From Rhizobium sp. JAB6 (GTDB lineage Bacteria; Pseudomonadota; Alphaproteobacteria; Rhizobiales; Rhizobiaceae), in NCBI RefSeq assembly GCF_003024605.1, contig NZ_PYJQ01000009.1, positions 434,001-498,000 on the forward strand: a stretch of 64,000 nt of DNA, written 5' to 3'. Made by a program: the position numbers and the translations under genes. The notes under the pieces were generated by a model. The model worked only from the letters and a program-made list of their open reading frames with translations, was not told where the DNA came from and did no database searches. Each line of letters opens with the position of its first letter. Position 1 is the stretch's first letter. This document shows positions 8,939 to 18,562 of this stretch, in pieces.

Positions 8939-9774
8939 TTGACTGCTCCGGAGGTAATGCCGCGAATGAGTTGACGCGAAAAGATGACGTAGAGGATGAG
9001 GATCGGCAGAATGGCGAGCGTCAGCGCCGCCAGCACCGCATTCCAATTGGTCACGAACTGGCCGATGAAAATCTGCGACCCGAGCGTCACCGTCTTGGTC
9101 GCCTCGCTCGGCGCGAGGATCAGCGGAAACCACAAATCGTTCCAGATCGGGATCATGGTAAAGACGGCAACCGTCGCCATGGCCGGACGGACCAGCGGCA
9201 GGACGAGACGGAAGAAGATGGCATATTCGCTGAGACCGTCGATGCGGCCGGCATTCTTCAGATCATCCGAAACCGTGCGCATGAACTCGGACAGGATGAA
9301 GATCGCGAGCGGCAAGCCCTGCGCGGTATAGACGAGGATCAGCGCTGTGAGCGTGTTGACCAGGCCGGCAGCGACCATGCCCTGCAGGATCGCGACTGTA
9401 CCGAGGCGAATCGGGATCATGATGCCGATCGCCAGATAAAGACCCATGAACGTATTGCCGCGGAAACGATATTCCGACAGCGCGAAAGCCGCCATGGCGC
9501 CGAACAGCAACGTCAGGACGATCGACACGATGGTCACGACGAAGCTGTTCTGGAAATAGGTCAGGAAATCCCCCTGCTTCAGAACGGTGTCATAGCCGAT
9601 CATGCTGAAAGAGGATGGCGTGGGGACACTCAAGGGTGCGCGGAAGATCGACGCACGATCCTTGAAGGAATTGACGACAGTCAGGAACACCGGAAAAATG
9701 GCGACCAGCGTATAGGCTATCAGCGCCAGATGGACGAAGCCGGTGCGGACAACGGAAGTGCGTGCCTTGGACAT
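8935..9774 (-). CDS. Carbohydrate ABC transporter permease (MalG-like, CUT1)
   Basis: Second permease of the sugar importer, 279 residues from the ATG at 9774; the open frame extends upstream, but that extension is arginine-rich and non-membrane. Six helices are visible, with the first at residues ~12-32. The EAA loop reads N-A-G-R-I-D-G-L-S-E-Y-A-I-F-F-R near residue 190, and the C-terminus R-Q-L-I-R-G-I-T-S-G-A-V-K is the usual MalG-type end. Coupled to the dehydrogenase gene downstream and 14 bases after the first permease gene. Confidence 0.9.
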   Translation of the reverse strand: MSKARTSVVRTGFVHLALIAYTLVAIFPVFLTVVNSFKDRASIFRAPLSVPTPSSFSMIGYDTVLKQGDFLTYFQNSFVVTIVSIVLTLLFGAMAAFALSEYRFRGNTFMGLYLAIGIMIPIRLGTVAILQGMVAAGLVNTLTALILVYTAQGLPLAIFILSEFMRTVSDDLKNAGRIDGLSEYAIFFRLVLPLVRPAMATVAVFTMIPIWNDLWFPLILAPSEATKTVTLGSQIFIGQFVTNWNAVLAALTLAILPILILYVIFSRQLIRGITSGAVK

Positions 9775-9788
9775 GGGGCGCGTCCTCC

Positions 9789-10742
9789 TTAGAACTGATA
9801 GCGGCGGATGCGCCGCTGGACGATGAAAAGATAGAAGGACACGCCGGCCAGGATGATCAGGAACATCACTGTCGCGATCGTCGCGCCCATCGAGCGGTCG
9901 CCCAACTGCAGCTGGAAGCCGAAGAAGACGCGGTAGAGCAGCGTGCCGAGAATATCCGTCGAGCCGTCCGGTCCCGCCAAGGCGCCTTGCACGGTATAAA
10001 CCAGGTCGAACGCATTGAAATTGCCGACGAATGTCAGGATGGAGATGATGCCGATCGCCGGCAACACCAGCGGCAGCTTGATCTTCCAGAACTGGCTCCA
10101 GCCGGTAATGCCATCGCATTCTGCGGCTTCGATGACCTCCTCCGGAATGTTGAGCAGAGCGGCATAGATCAGCATCATCGGAATGCCGACATATTGCCAG
10201 ACCGAGATCAGCGCCACGGCAATCAGCGCCGTGCTCGGCTTGCCAAGCCAAGGAGCAAAGAAGGATTTCAGACCAATCACGTTCAGCAGCTCGGGCGCGA
10301 CGCCCCAAAGCGGCGAGAGGATCAGCTTCCAGATGAAGCCGACGACGACGAAGGAGAGCAGCGTCGGCAGGAAGATGGCCGTGCGATAGAAGGCGACGAA
10401 GCGCAGCTTGGGCAAGGACAGGAGTGCTGCCAGCGCGACACCGATCGGATTCTGTACGCACATATGAATGGCGAAGAAGATCAGGTTGTTGCGCAGCGCA
10501 TTCCAGAAATCATGCGCCCAGCGTTCGTCACCGAACAGGACCTTAAAATTGTTCAAACCGACGAAGACGGATTGATTGTCGGCGACATTGTAAAGCGACA
10601 GCCGCAGTGTCTCGATCAGCGGCAAGATCATGACCGCCGTATAAACGATGAAGGCCGGGAAAAGGAAAACAAGGATATGCCAGCGCTTGGAGCGCCTGAT
10701 CGGCATGACCTCGAGGGCATCTGATGTCGCAGCGTCGCTCAT
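9789..10742 (-). CDS. Carbohydrate ABC transporter permease (MalF-like, CUT1)
   Basis: First permease, 317 residues. A cytoplasmic N-tail (~25 residues) is followed by six hydrophobic segments. The EAA loop E-A-A-E-C-D-G-I-T-G-W-S-Q-F-W-K near residue 202 contacts the ATPase. It lies between the binding-protein gene (197-base gap with a hairpin) and the MalG-like gene. Together with the following genes it forms a CUT1-type importer for mono- or oligosaccharides. Confidence 0.9.
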   Translation of the reverse strand: MSDAATSDALEVMPIRRSKRWHILVFLFPAFIVYTAVMILPLIETLRLSLYNVADNQSVFVGLNNFKVLFGDERWAHDFWNALRNNLIFFAIHMCVQNPIGVALAALLSLPKLRFVAFYRTAIFLPTLLSFVVVGFIWKLILSPLWGVAPELLNVIGLKSFFAPWLGKPSTALIAVALISVWQYVGIPMMLIYAALLNIPEEVIEAAECDGITGWSQFWKIKLPLVLPAIGIISILTFVGNFNAFDLVYTVQGALAGPDGSTDILGTLLYRVFFGFQLQLGDRSMGATIATVMFLIILAGVSFYLFIVQRRIRRYQF

Positions 10743-10900
10743 GGCTTTCTGCCTGTTTTTCTTGGCTGCTTGATAAGGCGGCAGCTCAATGGTTCAAAAT
10801 CCGCCCCTGCCCCGGCTCTGCAACCGGATGGAAACAACATGAGCGTGTCGATACAAAGGCGAATGATCGCCAATCCAATGATCAAAATAATGAAAAGGAC

Positions 10901-10921
10901 GAGGAGTCCGGAGGACCCCTC
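10901..10921 (-). terminator. Hairpin between sugar-binding-protein gene and first permease gene
   Basis: On the minus strand GAGGGGTCC and GGACTCCTC form a 9-bp stem (one G-T pair) with a 3-nt loop, followed by the T-rich CCTTTTCATTATTTTG. It lies 19 bases after the binding-protein stop and probably attenuates transcription into the permease genes. Confidence 0.6.
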
Positions 10922-10939
10922 GCCTATAGGACTCAGCCG

Positions 10940-12199
10940 TTACTTGCCGGGCTTGTACCAGCTGTCGAGGCCCTTCTGGAGCTTCTCACCAGCCTGCTCC
11001 GGCGTGTCCGTGCCATTGACTACGTTTGCGGATTCGGTCCAGGTTTCATTTTCCAGATTCGGCGTACCGCGCGACAGGATCTGATAGGTGGAACGAACGG
11101 TTGACTTGTGATTGTCACGCCAGGAGACGAATTCCTGCGCAAGCGCATCGCTCATCTTTACCGGGTGCGAGTTCAGGCTGAAGAAGCCGGGCAGAGAGTT
11201 GGCGTAGATGTTGGCGAACTCGTCGGACGCAACCCAGCTCAGGAACTTCTTGGCTTCTTCCTGATGTTTGCTCTTGGCGTTCAGGCCGACACCGATGTCC
11301 GGATGATCGGAGATGTAGGCGGTGTCGCCAGCCTTTGCGACCGGCGGCGGGAAAGCGCCCATCTTGAACTGCGCCTGCGTATTGAAGAGAGCAATTTCCC
11401 AGGAGCCGGCCGGATAGATCGCGGCCTTGCCAAGCGTGAAGAGGTTCTGGCTATCGGAATAGCTCTGAGCCTCGAAACCGTCGCCGAGATAGGGCTTCCA
11501 CTTGGCCAGTTCCTTGTAAGGATCGACCCAGGGAGCGTCCGTCAGCTTTTCCTTGCCGGCGATGAGAGCCTTGCGGCCTTCCTCGCCCTTCCAATAGTTC
11601 GGGCCGATATTCTGGTAGCCCATAGTTGCCGCTTCCCAGAGATCCTTCGTGCCCATGGCCATCGGGATGTAGGTGCCGTCGGCCTTGATCTTGTCGAGAA
11701 CGGCGAAGAACTCATCGCGCGTCGCCGGGACTTTCAGCCCGAGCTTGTCGAAGGCGTCCTTGTTGTAGATGAAGCCGTGGATTACGGAAGCCATCGGCAC
11801 GCAGAAGGTGGACTTACCGTCATCCGTCGACCATGCGGCCTTCGCGACAGCCGAGAAGTTTTCCATGCCCTTCAGGCTCGTCAGATCGACAAGGTGCTTC
11901 TTGTTGAACAGGTCGAGCGAGGCGTCGAACGGACGGCAGGTGATGATGTCGCCAGCAGAGCCGGCGTCGAGCTTGGCATTCAGCGATGCGTTATATTCGG
12001 TTGGAGCGGTTGGCGAGAAGACGATCTTGATACCCGGATTCTTCGCTTCGAAAGCGGGGATGATCTTTTCCTGCCAGATCTGCAGGTCGTCGTTACGCCA
12101 GCTTTCAACCGTCAGCGTCACATCGGCCGCATGTACCAGGCTGACCGAGGTCAGCAGGCTCGATGCGAGAAGCAAGCCTTTCAGAACATTGGTTTTCAT
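10940..12199 (-). CDS. Carbohydrate ABC transporter substrate-binding protein (CUT1)
   Basis: Periplasmic binding protein of 419 residues from the ATG at 12199, which has AGGAGAGG-type ribosome binding site just upstream; a longer frame from 12226 lacks one. The signal peptide is M-K-T-N-V-L-K-G-L-L-L-A-S-S-L ending near V-H-A-A-D. The mature part shows the sugar-binding fold (L-T-V-E-S-W-R-N-D-D; I-P-A-F-E-A-K-N-P-G-I-K-I; Y-N-A-S-L-N-A-K-L-D-A-G). First gene of the operon and divergent from a BadF-type kinase. The operon composition suggests N-acetylglucosamine or a related amino sugar as ligand, which is inference. Confidence 0.92.
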   Translation of the reverse strand: MKTNVLKGLLLASSLLTSVSLVHAADVTLTVESWRNDDLQIWQEKIIPAFEAKNPGIKIVFSPTAPTEYNASLNAKLDAGSAGDIITCRPFDASLDLFNKKHLVDLTSLKGMENFSAVAKAAWSTDDGKSTFCVPMASVIHGFIYNKDAFDKLGLKVPATRDEFFAVLDKIKADGTYIPMAMGTKDLWEAATMGYQNIGPNYWKGEEGRKALIAGKEKLTDAPWVDPYKELAKWKPYLGDGFEAQSYSDSQNLFTLGKAAIYPAGSWEIALFNTQAQFKMGAFPPPVAKAGDTAYISDHPDIGVGLNAKSKHQEEAKKFLSWVASDEFANIYANSLPGFFSLNSHPVKMSDALAQEFVSWRDNHKSTVRSTYQILSRGTPNLENETWTESANVVNGTDTPEQAGEKLQKGLDSWYKPGK

Positions 12200-12561
12200 T
12201 TCCCTCTCCTGTTTTCCGCGCCACAACTAGGCGCTGTTCTCGATCTGAAAATCCGCTGGCCTGTCCGAGGAAACGGTCAGCGCTCCATAGGAGCCGTCAA
12301 TATTGCCGACCCCTCCATGCAAAAGGCTTCAAAGGCATTGGCCCATGAGCCCGATCAATTGCCGCCTGCCGGCCGCCTCGGGCGGAAACGCTGCAAGCAC
12401 CATGCGGGAAATTCATGACGAACGCCGAACCGAGATCCTCCTGATCCGGACGGTTTGAGACAACGATGAGATGCGGGCCTTGGCGCCTCGCCCTCCGACT
12501 GTTGTTCTTCTGCCGGCTTTGCCGATGCATATTCGCTCTGTTCCCTTGCCCTGAATTAAGG

Positions 12562-12575
12562 CCAAAAAAATACCA
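12562..12575 (-). promoter_or_regulatory. Repeated operator-like motif, copy 1
   Basis: Minus-strand TGGTATTTTTTTGG, identical over 14 bases to a plus-strand copy 114 bases away. It lies upstream of the sugar-binding-protein operon. The GntR regulator encoded at 13626 is the obvious candidate to bind it. Confidence 0.45.
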
Positions 12576-12688
12576 ATTGTCCAGTCGAATTTAACTTTCA
12601 GGCGCAAAAAGATCGAGACACATATTTTTATATAGAAATTTCAAATAGATATTGGAACAGAAAAATGGGTGAGTTGCCTATTGGTAAA

Positions 12689-12702
12689 TGGTATTTTTTT
12701 GG
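12689..12702 (+). promoter_or_regulatory. Repeated operator-like motif, copy 2
   Basis: Plus-strand TGGTATTTTTTTGG with additional TTGGTA half-sites on both sides (12681-12686, 12699-12704). It sits about 40 bases upstream of the kinase start, so binding there would control the kinase-gntR operon. Confidence 0.45.
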
Positions 12703-12741
12703 TATTGTATGGAAAATGGGGAACAGCCGGTATCCGGAGGC

Positions 12742-13629
12742 ATGATGGGGCAGTTTGCAATTGGTATCGATGGTGGCGGCACGAGTTGTCGCGCGGCTGT
12801 TATAGATCATAACGGGCTGGTGCTCGGTACGGGCAAGGCCGGTGCGGCGAATATCCTCTCAGATCTGGAAAACTCACTGATCCATATCGTTGCCTCGGCA
12901 AAGCAGGCATTGATCGATGCCGGGCTCGCCCCCGAGCTGCTGCAGACGCTCCCGGCCGTCATCGGAACAGCAGGAGCCAATGTCGGCAACTACGGCAAGC
13001 AGGTTGAAGGCGCTCTACCCTTTGCGAGTACGCGCGTCGTCACAGATGCGACAACAGCGCTTCAGGGTGCGCTTGGCGATGCCGATGGGATTATCGGCGC
13101 CTTCGGCACCGGATCCGTCTATAACGCCCGCCGCGACGGCAGGATTTGGGGCATCGGCGGCTGGGGTTTCGTCATTGGCGATCAGGCAAGCGGCGCCCGT
13201 CTCGGGCGCGATTTGCTTGAAAAAGCTCTTCTCGCGCATGACAAAGTTACGGCGGGCTCGGAGCTCACGGCATCGATCATGGCCGAATACGGCAATGATC
13301 CACAGCGCATTGTCGAGTTTGCACACGCCTCCAAGCCAAAGGATTTCGCCCGCTATGCGCCGGTGGTCTTTGAATATGCAGGAATGAAGGATGCAGTCGC
13401 CATGGGTATCGTCATGGCGGCGGCAAGATCGATAGCTGAGAGCTTGGATGCACTGCTTTGGCCCGAGTGCCCTTCGATCTGCCTTCTTGGCGGTCTTGCT
13501 CACGCCTATCGTCCCTGGCTTGATGAACGCCACAAGGCGATTCTCGCTGAACCCAAAGGGGATGTTCTGCGCGGGGCCGTAGAACTGGCGGCGAAACTGC
13601 TGCGGGGCGGAGAGGATAATAGAGGATGA
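12742..13629 (+). CDS. BadF/BadG/BcrA/BcrD-type ATPase, N-acetylglucosamine kinase-like
   Basis: Member of the ASKHA superfamily, 295 residues. Phosphate-1 motif I-G-I-D-G-G-G-T-S-C-R-A-A-V is at the N-terminus; the second glycine-rich motif I-I-G-A-F-G-T-G-S-V near residue 115 and G-G-W-G-F-V-I-G-D-Q-A-S-G-A near 135 match eukaryotic-type GlcNAc/glucosamine kinases. The likely reaction is ATP-dependent 6-phosphorylation of an imported amino sugar. GGAGG at 12736-12740 supports the ATG at 12742 or, with better spacing, the next ATG at 12745; the upstream extension to 12688 is unlikely. It overlaps gntR by four bases. Confidence 0.82.
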   Translation: MMGQFAIGIDGGGTSCRAAVIDHNGLVLGTGKAGAANILSDLENSLIHIVASAKQALIDAGLAPELLQTLPAVIGTAGANVGNYGKQVEGALPFASTRVVTDATTALQGALGDADGIIGAFGTGSVYNARRDGRIWGIGGWGFVIGDQASGARLGRDLLEKALLAHDKVTAGSELTASIMAEYGNDPQRIVEFAHASKPKDFARYAPVVFEYAGMKDAVAMGIVMAAARSIAESLDALLWPECPSICLLGGLAHAYRPWLDERHKAILAEPKGDVLRGAVELAAKLLRGGEDNRG

Positions 13630-14390
13630 CCGAAGATTTGAGCGCGATCTTCTCGCCGGAACGCCTTTCTGGAGGCGGTACGGGTCCGCTTTACGTCAAG
13701 CTACGGCGCACGCTTGAAGAGGCCGTGAAGGTCGGCAGACTGAAACACGGAGATGCGCTCCCTCCTGAACGCGACATCGCCGAATTTGCCGCGGTCAGCC
13801 GCGTCACGGTGCGCAAGGCGATCGACGATCTCGTGTCGGAAGGTATCCTCGTTCGTCGTCATGGCTCGGGCACATTCGTTGCAAAGCCCGTTTCTAAAGT
13901 AGAGCAGCGGCTGTCGCAACTGACATCATTTACCGAGGACATGGCGAGGCGCGGGATGACGGCTCGTTCGGAATGGCTGCACAAAGGCATCCATACGCCC
14001 TCCCCGGACGAGATGATGATTCTCGGTCTTGCCGCCGACACCCGGGTCTCGCGCCTCAGCCGCCTGCGCATTGCCGACGACCAGCCGCTCGCGATCGAGC
14101 ACGCCAGCGTTTCCGGCGAATTCCTGCCGGACCCTTCCGTGGTCACGACATCGCTCTATGCGGAATTGGAAAAGCGCCAGGTGCGTCCCGTTCGCGCTGT
14201 TCAGCGCATATCGGCGACTAACATGAAAGAAGCTGATGCGGGATTGCTCGGTGTTCCTGTCGGCGCTGCGGGCCTTTCGATCGAGCGCATCTCCTATCTC
14301 GGCTCCGGCCGCGCGGTCGAATTCACACGGTCGCTTTATCGCGGCGATGCCTATGATTTCGTCGCGGAACTGACCATCGGTGCGAATTAA
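13626..14390 (+). CDS. GntR-family transcriptional regulator (UTRA type), amino-sugar operon
   Basis: Repressor-type regulator of 254 residues with an N-terminal winged helix (L-P-P-E-R-D-I-A-E-F-A-A-V-S-R-V-T-V-R-K-A near residue 40-60) and a UTRA ligand domain (residues ~95-245). Its ATG overlaps the TGA of the kinase gene, so the two are co-translated. NagR/DasR-type regulators of this architecture sense glucosamine phosphates. By position it should control the divergent transporter and its own operon, plausibly at the repeated motif in the intergenic region. Confidence 0.85.
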   Translation: MTEDLSAIFSPERLSGGGTGPLYVKLRRTLEEAVKVGRLKHGDALPPERDIAEFAAVSRVTVRKAIDDLVSEGILVRRHGSGTFVAKPVSKVEQRLSQLTSFTEDMARRGMTARSEWLHKGIHTPSPDEMMILGLAADTRVSRLSRLRIADDQPLAIEHASVSGEFLPDPSVVTTSLYAELEKRQVRPVRAVQRISATNMKEADAGLLGVPVGAAGLSIERISYLGSGRAVEFTRSLYRGDAYDFVAELTIGAN

Positions 14391-14427
14391 TTCATATCGT
14401 CGAACCCCCCGAAAAAAAGCCGGAATC

Positions 14428-14468
14428 AAAAAAAGCCGCCCCAGCCAAGATGACCGGGGCGGCCTTTT
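14428..14468. terminator. Bidirectional terminator between gntR and metH
   Basis: GCCGCCCC (14435-14442) pairs with GGGGCGGC (14456-14463). It has seven A residues before and CTTTT after, so it can terminate transcripts from both the gntR and the convergent metH side. Confidence 0.8.
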
Positions 14469-14521
14469 GCATGCAGAATCGAATTCTAAGGGAAGTACTG
14501 CAAGTCCTTGAAACGACTGAA

Positions 14522-17500
14522 TCAGGCTGCGTCGTCGACCGCGGCCTCGCGCTTCTTCGGCACATAATTGAGGACAGGGCCTAGCCAACGCTCTACCTCG
14601 GCTAAAGGCATTCCCTTGCGAGCTGCATAGTCTTCGACCTGATCGCGCTCGACCTTTGCGACTCCGAAATAATAGGAGGACGGATGAGCTATATAGATGC
14701 CCGAGACGGACGAACCTGGCCACATGGCATAGCTCTCCGTGAGCCTTACGCCCGTTGCAGCTTCAGCGTCCAAGAGACGGAAAAGTGTATCCTTCTCCGT
14801 ATGGTCTGGCTGAGCCGGATAGCCGGGTGCCGGCCGGATACCGGCATAGGCTTCGAGAACAAGTTCCTCGCTAGAGAAATTCTCGTCTGGGGCGTAGCCC
14901 CAGAATTCCCGCCGCACCCGCTCATGCATCCGCTCGGCAAAGGCTTCCGCAAACCGGTCGGCCAGTGCCTTGACGAGGATCGACGAATAATCGTCATTGG
15001 CGCGCTCGAAGCGCTCCGCGATAGCCACCTCTTCAATACCCGCCGTGACGACAAAGCCGCCGACATAATCGCCAATGCCGCTGGAAGCCGGTGCAACAAA
15101 GTCCGATAGAGCTACATTGGGCCGGCCATCACGCTTTGAGAGCTGCTGACGCAGCGTATAGAATGTCGCAAGCTCCTCCCTACGGCTTTCATCCATGAAA
15201 AGTCTGATATCATCTCCCACCGCGCCCGCCGGCCAGAAGCCGATGACCGCGCGCGGACGGAACCAGTTTTCCGCGACGATCTTTTCCAGCATCGCCTGCG
15301 CATCGCTGTAGAGCTGCCGCGCCGCCTCGCCCTGTTTCTCGTCCTCGAGAATTGCTGGGAAACGCCCTCTCAATTCCCATGTCTGGAAGAACGGTGTCCA
15401 GTCGATATATTTCGCCAGCTCGGCCAGATCGTAGGTCTCGAATACCTTGGTTCCGAGGAACTGCGGTTTGACGGGCTTATAATTCGACCAATCCACTTTT
15501 TCGGCATTCTCGCGCGCCCTGGCGATCGGCAAGCGTACCTTCTCGGCCTCGCTCCGTGCATGCGCGGCGGCCACTTTGGAATATTCGGCACGGACAGTGT
15601 CGATATAGCCTTGCCGCGCCTCGGGCGACAGCAGGGCTGAGACGACACCGACGGCACGACTAGCATCCGTGACATAGACCGTCTGCCCGCGATGATAGCT
15701 CGGATGAATCTTCACCGCCGTATGGACACGGCTGGTGGTGGCACCGCCGATCAGCAAGGGAATATCGAAGCCCTGCCGCTCCATCTCAGAGGCGACATGC
15801 ACCATCTCGTCCAATGACGGTGTAATCAATCCCGACAAGCCGACGATATCGACCTTTTCGGCGACGGCCCTCTCCAGGATCTTCGTCGCCGGCACCATCA
15901 CGCCTAGATCGATGATTTCGTAATTATTGCAGGCGAGCACGACGCCAACGATATTCTTGCCGATGTCGTGCACGTCACCCTTGACGGTCGCCATCAGCAC
16001 TTTGCCGGCCGACTGCCGTTCGCTGCCACCACCGTTGGCAGCTTTCTCGGCTTCCATATACGGCAGCAGCACGGCAACGGCCTGCTTCATGACGCGCGCA
16101 GACTTCACCACCTGCGGCAGGAACATCTTGCCCGAACCGAAAAGGTCGCCAACGACATTCATGCCGGCCATCAGGGGGCCTTCTATGACATGCAGCGGCC
16201 TCTCAGCAGCGTGGCGCGCTTCTTCGGTATCCGCTTCGATATATTCGGTAAGGCCGTTGACCAGCGCATGTTCGAGCCGCTTTTCGACCGGCCACTCACG
16301 CCAGGAAAGATCCTGCGTCTTGGCCTCCTTGCCGCCGGCGCCGCGGAAACGTTCGGCAATCTCAAGCAGACGTTCCGTACTGTCCGCGCGGCGATTGAGG
16401 ACTACATCCTCGCATGCCTCCCGTAATTCCGGATCGATATTATCGTAGACAGCCAGCTGACCGGCGTTGACGATGCCCATGTCCATACCCGCCTGAATGG
16501 CGTGGTAGAGAAATACGGCATGCATGGCCTCGCGAACGGGTTCATTGCCGCGGAACGAGAAGGAGAGATTCGAGACACCACCGGAAATATGGACCAGCGG
16601 CATGGTCTTCCGGATCGTCCGCGTCGCCTCGATGAAATCGACGCCGTAATTGTTGTGCTCTTCGATGCCGGTCGCAACGGCGAAGATGTTCGGATCGAAG
16701 ATAATATCCTCTGGCGGTAAGCCCGCCACTTCCGTCAACAGCCTGTAGGCGCGTGAGCAGATTTCCACTTTGCGCTCATAACTATCCGCCTGCCCCTGTT
16801 CATCGAATGCCATCACGACGACGGCCGCGCCATACATCCGCATCAGGCGAGCCTGCTTGAGGAAGTTCTCCTCGCCCTCCTTCAAGGAGATGGAATTGAC
16901 GATAGGCTTGCCCTGAACACATTTCAGGCCGGCCTCAATGATCGAAAACTTGGAACTGTCGATCATCACGGGAACGCGGGCAATATCCGGTTCGGCGGCG
17001 ATGAGGTTCAGGAACTCCACCATCGCCTTCTCGGAATCGATCAAGCCCTCGTCCATATTGATGTCGATGACCTGCGCGCCGTTCTCGACTTGATCGCGGG
17101 CGACGGCAAGCGCTGCCGTATAATCGGCATTGGTGATCAGTTTGCGGAATTTCGCCGAGCCAGTGACGTTGGTCCGCTCGCCCACATTGACAAAGGGAAT
17201 ATCCTTGGTGAGCTCGAACGGTTCCAGCCCCGAGAGCGACATGAAAGGACGGTGCTCGGCAGGCTGCCTCGGCGGATATTTCGAAACCGCCTGAGCGATT
17301 GCGGCGATATGCTCCGGCGTTGAACCGCAGCAGCCGCCAACGATATTGACCAGCCCTTCCCGCGCAAATTCTTCGATCTGGGCCGCCATTATTTCCGGCG
17401 TCTCGTCATACTGCCCGAATTCGTTCGGCAGACCTGCATTGGGATAAGCGCAGATGAAAGTATCCGCAGCCGCCGAGAGTTCCTGCAGATGTGGACGCAT

Positions 17501-18298
17501 GGCGTTAGCGCCGAGAGCACAGTTGAGGCCAATCGTGAAAGGGTTGGCATGGCGCACGGAATTCCAGAACGCCGATGGTGTCTGACCGGACAGCGTGCGC
17601 CCCGAAAGATCGGTGATCGTGCCCGATATCATGATGGGCAGATGAACACCCTTGGCTTCGAAGCGCTCCGCGCAGGCGAAGATCGCAGCCTTGGCGTTCA
17701 GCGTGTCGAAGATGGTCTCGATCAAGATGATATCGGCTCCGCCGTCGATCAGACCGTCGATCTGCTCGCCATAGGCCAGCCGCAGATTATCAAAGGTGAC
17801 CGCGCGATAGCCAGGATTGTTGACATCGGGAGAAATGGAGGCTGTTCGATTGGTCGGGCCGATGGCGCCTGCCACGAAACGGCGCTTGCCATCCTCGCGC
17901 TCGGCGCGGATCGCGGCTCGGCGCACGATTTCCGCCCCTTCCTTGTTGAGATCGTAAACCGCCCCTTCCATCTGATAATCCGCCTGCGCAATGCTGGTGG
18001 ACGAGAAAGTGTTGGTTTCCAGAATGTCGGCGCCCGCCTTGGCGTAGCGATAATGAATCTCTTCTATCGCATCGGGCTGCGTTAAAATGAGAAGGTCATT
18101 ATTGCCCTTCTGGTGGCAGGCACAGCCAATGAAGCGATGACCGCGAAACTGGTCTTCATCAAAGCCAAGGCCCTGGATTTGCGTGCCCATAGCACCATCA
18201 AGGACGAGAATCCGCTCGCTCGCAGCCTTTTTCAAAGCCTTGAACACCTCGCTGCCATCACGTTTCGCCGTTTCCGAACCAAAAAGATTGTCAAACAT
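14522..18298 (-). CDS. metH: Methionine synthase, cobalamin-dependent (MetH)
   Basis: Transfers a methyl group from 5-methyltetrahydrofolate via cobalamin to homocysteine. The 1258-residue protein is complete. The homocysteine domain has the zinc cysteines in G-L-N-C near 260 and G-G-C-C-G-S near 327; the pterin domain follows at ~360-620; the cobalamin domain carries D-V-H-D-I-G-K-N with the axial histidine; and the C-terminal activation domain contains R-P-A-P-G-Y-P for AdoMet binding. Start is the ATG at 18298 with AGAGGAA upstream; a 12-codon longer frame to 18334 is not supported. E. coli MetH has 1227 residues. Monocistronic, with a palindrome in its promoter. Confidence 0.97.
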   Translation of the reverse strand: MFDNLFGSETAKRDGSEVFKALKKAASERILVLDGAMGTQIQGLGFDEDQFRGHRFIGCACHQKGNNDLLILTQPDAIEEIHYRYAKAGADILETNTFSSTSIAQADYQMEGAVYDLNKEGAEIVRRAAIRAEREDGKRRFVAGAIGPTNRTASISPDVNNPGYRAVTFDNLRLAYGEQIDGLIDGGADIILIETIFDTLNAKAAIFACAERFEAKGVHLPIMISGTITDLSGRTLSGQTPSAFWNSVRHANPFTIGLNCALGANAMRPHLQELSAAADTFICAYPNAGLPNEFGQYDETPEIMAAQIEEFAREGLVNIVGGCCGSTPEHIAAIAQAVSKYPPRQPAEHRPFMSLSGLEPFELTKDIPFVNVGERTNVTGSAKFRKLITNADYTAALAVARDQVENGAQVIDINMDEGLIDSEKAMVEFLNLIAAEPDIARVPVMIDSSKFSIIEAGLKCVQGKPIVNSISLKEGEENFLKQARLMRMYGAAVVVMAFDEQGQADSYERKVEICSRAYRLLTEVAGLPPEDIIFDPNIFAVATGIEEHNNYGVDFIEATRTIRKTMPLVHISGGVSNLSFSFRGNEPVREAMHAVFLYHAIQAGMDMGIVNAGQLAVYDNIDPELREACEDVVLNRRADSTERLLEIAERFRGAGGKEAKTQDLSWREWPVEKRLEHALVNGLTEYIEADTEEARHAAERPLHVIEGPLMAGMNVVGDLFGSGKMFLPQVVKSARVMKQAVAVLLPYMEAEKAANGGGSERQSAGKVLMATVKGDVHDIGKNIVGVVLACNNYEIIDLGVMVPATKILERAVAEKVDIVGLSGLITPSLDEMVHVASEMERQGFDIPLLIGGATTSRVHTAVKIHPSYHRGQTVYVTDASRAVGVVSALLSPEARQGYIDTVRAEYSKVAAAHARSEAEKVRLPIARARENAEKVDWSNYKPVKPQFLGTKVFETYDLAELAKYIDWTPFFQTWELRGRFPAILEDEKQGEAARQLYSDAQAMLEKIVAENWFRPRAVIGFWPAGAVGDDIRLFMDESRREELATFYTLRQQLSKRDGRPNVALSDFVAPASSGIGDYVGGFVVTAGIEEVAIAERFERANDDYSSILVKALADRFAEAFAERMHERVRREFWGYAPDENFSSEELVLEAYAGIRPAPGYPAQPDHTEKDTLFRLLDAEAATGVRLTESYAMWPGSSVSGIYIAHPSSYYFGVAKVERDQVEDYAARKGMPLAEVERWLGPVLNYVPKKREAAVDDAA

Positions 18299-18340
18299 AA
18301 GCGAATTCCTCTGGCCTGATTGCGACTTCGCCAACAGATC

Positions 18341-18360
18341 ACATAAAGATATCTTTATGT
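18341..18360. promoter_or_regulatory. Perfect 20-bp palindrome in the metH promoter
   Basis: ACATAAAGATATCTTTATGT reads identically on both strands and lies 43 bases upstream of the metH start. Its outer end overlaps a perfect minus-strand TTGACA (18358-18363), a probable -35 box, so a bound protein would block transcription. The shape resembles ArsR-family SahR sites described for methionine-cycle genes in Proteobacteria; that match is from memory and not checked. Confidence 0.6.
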
Positions 18361-18562
18361 CAACATATCTATACTTTTATCGGCGGCGGCAAGCACGATG
18401 CTTCCCCGTTCCGGCTATTTCAGGAAAATAGCTGCATCTGGAGTAATTACCGATCCGGCCATGGACAACGCAGTGCCGACGACGCAGTTTCGTCCGTAAT
18501 GCCATGACAGCGCTTTCGGGCGGCGCTATACGGCTTCAGGAAAGAATCCATGGAGGACGATA

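Larger units (their letters stand above)
12200..12741. other. Divergent promoter region of the sugar operon and kinase operon
   Basis: A 542-base gap between oppositely directed genes. It becomes AT-rich from about 12550 to 12720. Two inverted copies of TGGTATTTTTTTGG (12562-12575 on minus, 12689-12702 on plus) face outward, and extra TTGGTA half-sites occur at 12571-12576 (minus strand) and 12681-12686. The part 12230-12540 shows no coding pattern I can support. Confidence 0.6.

Noticed and set aside
8929..10724. Two long plus-strand ORFs (287 and 320 residues) opposite the sugar permease genes
   Set aside because: Very rich in D, R, Q and H with no domain; typical antisense shadows of hydrophobic membrane genes with high GC third positions.
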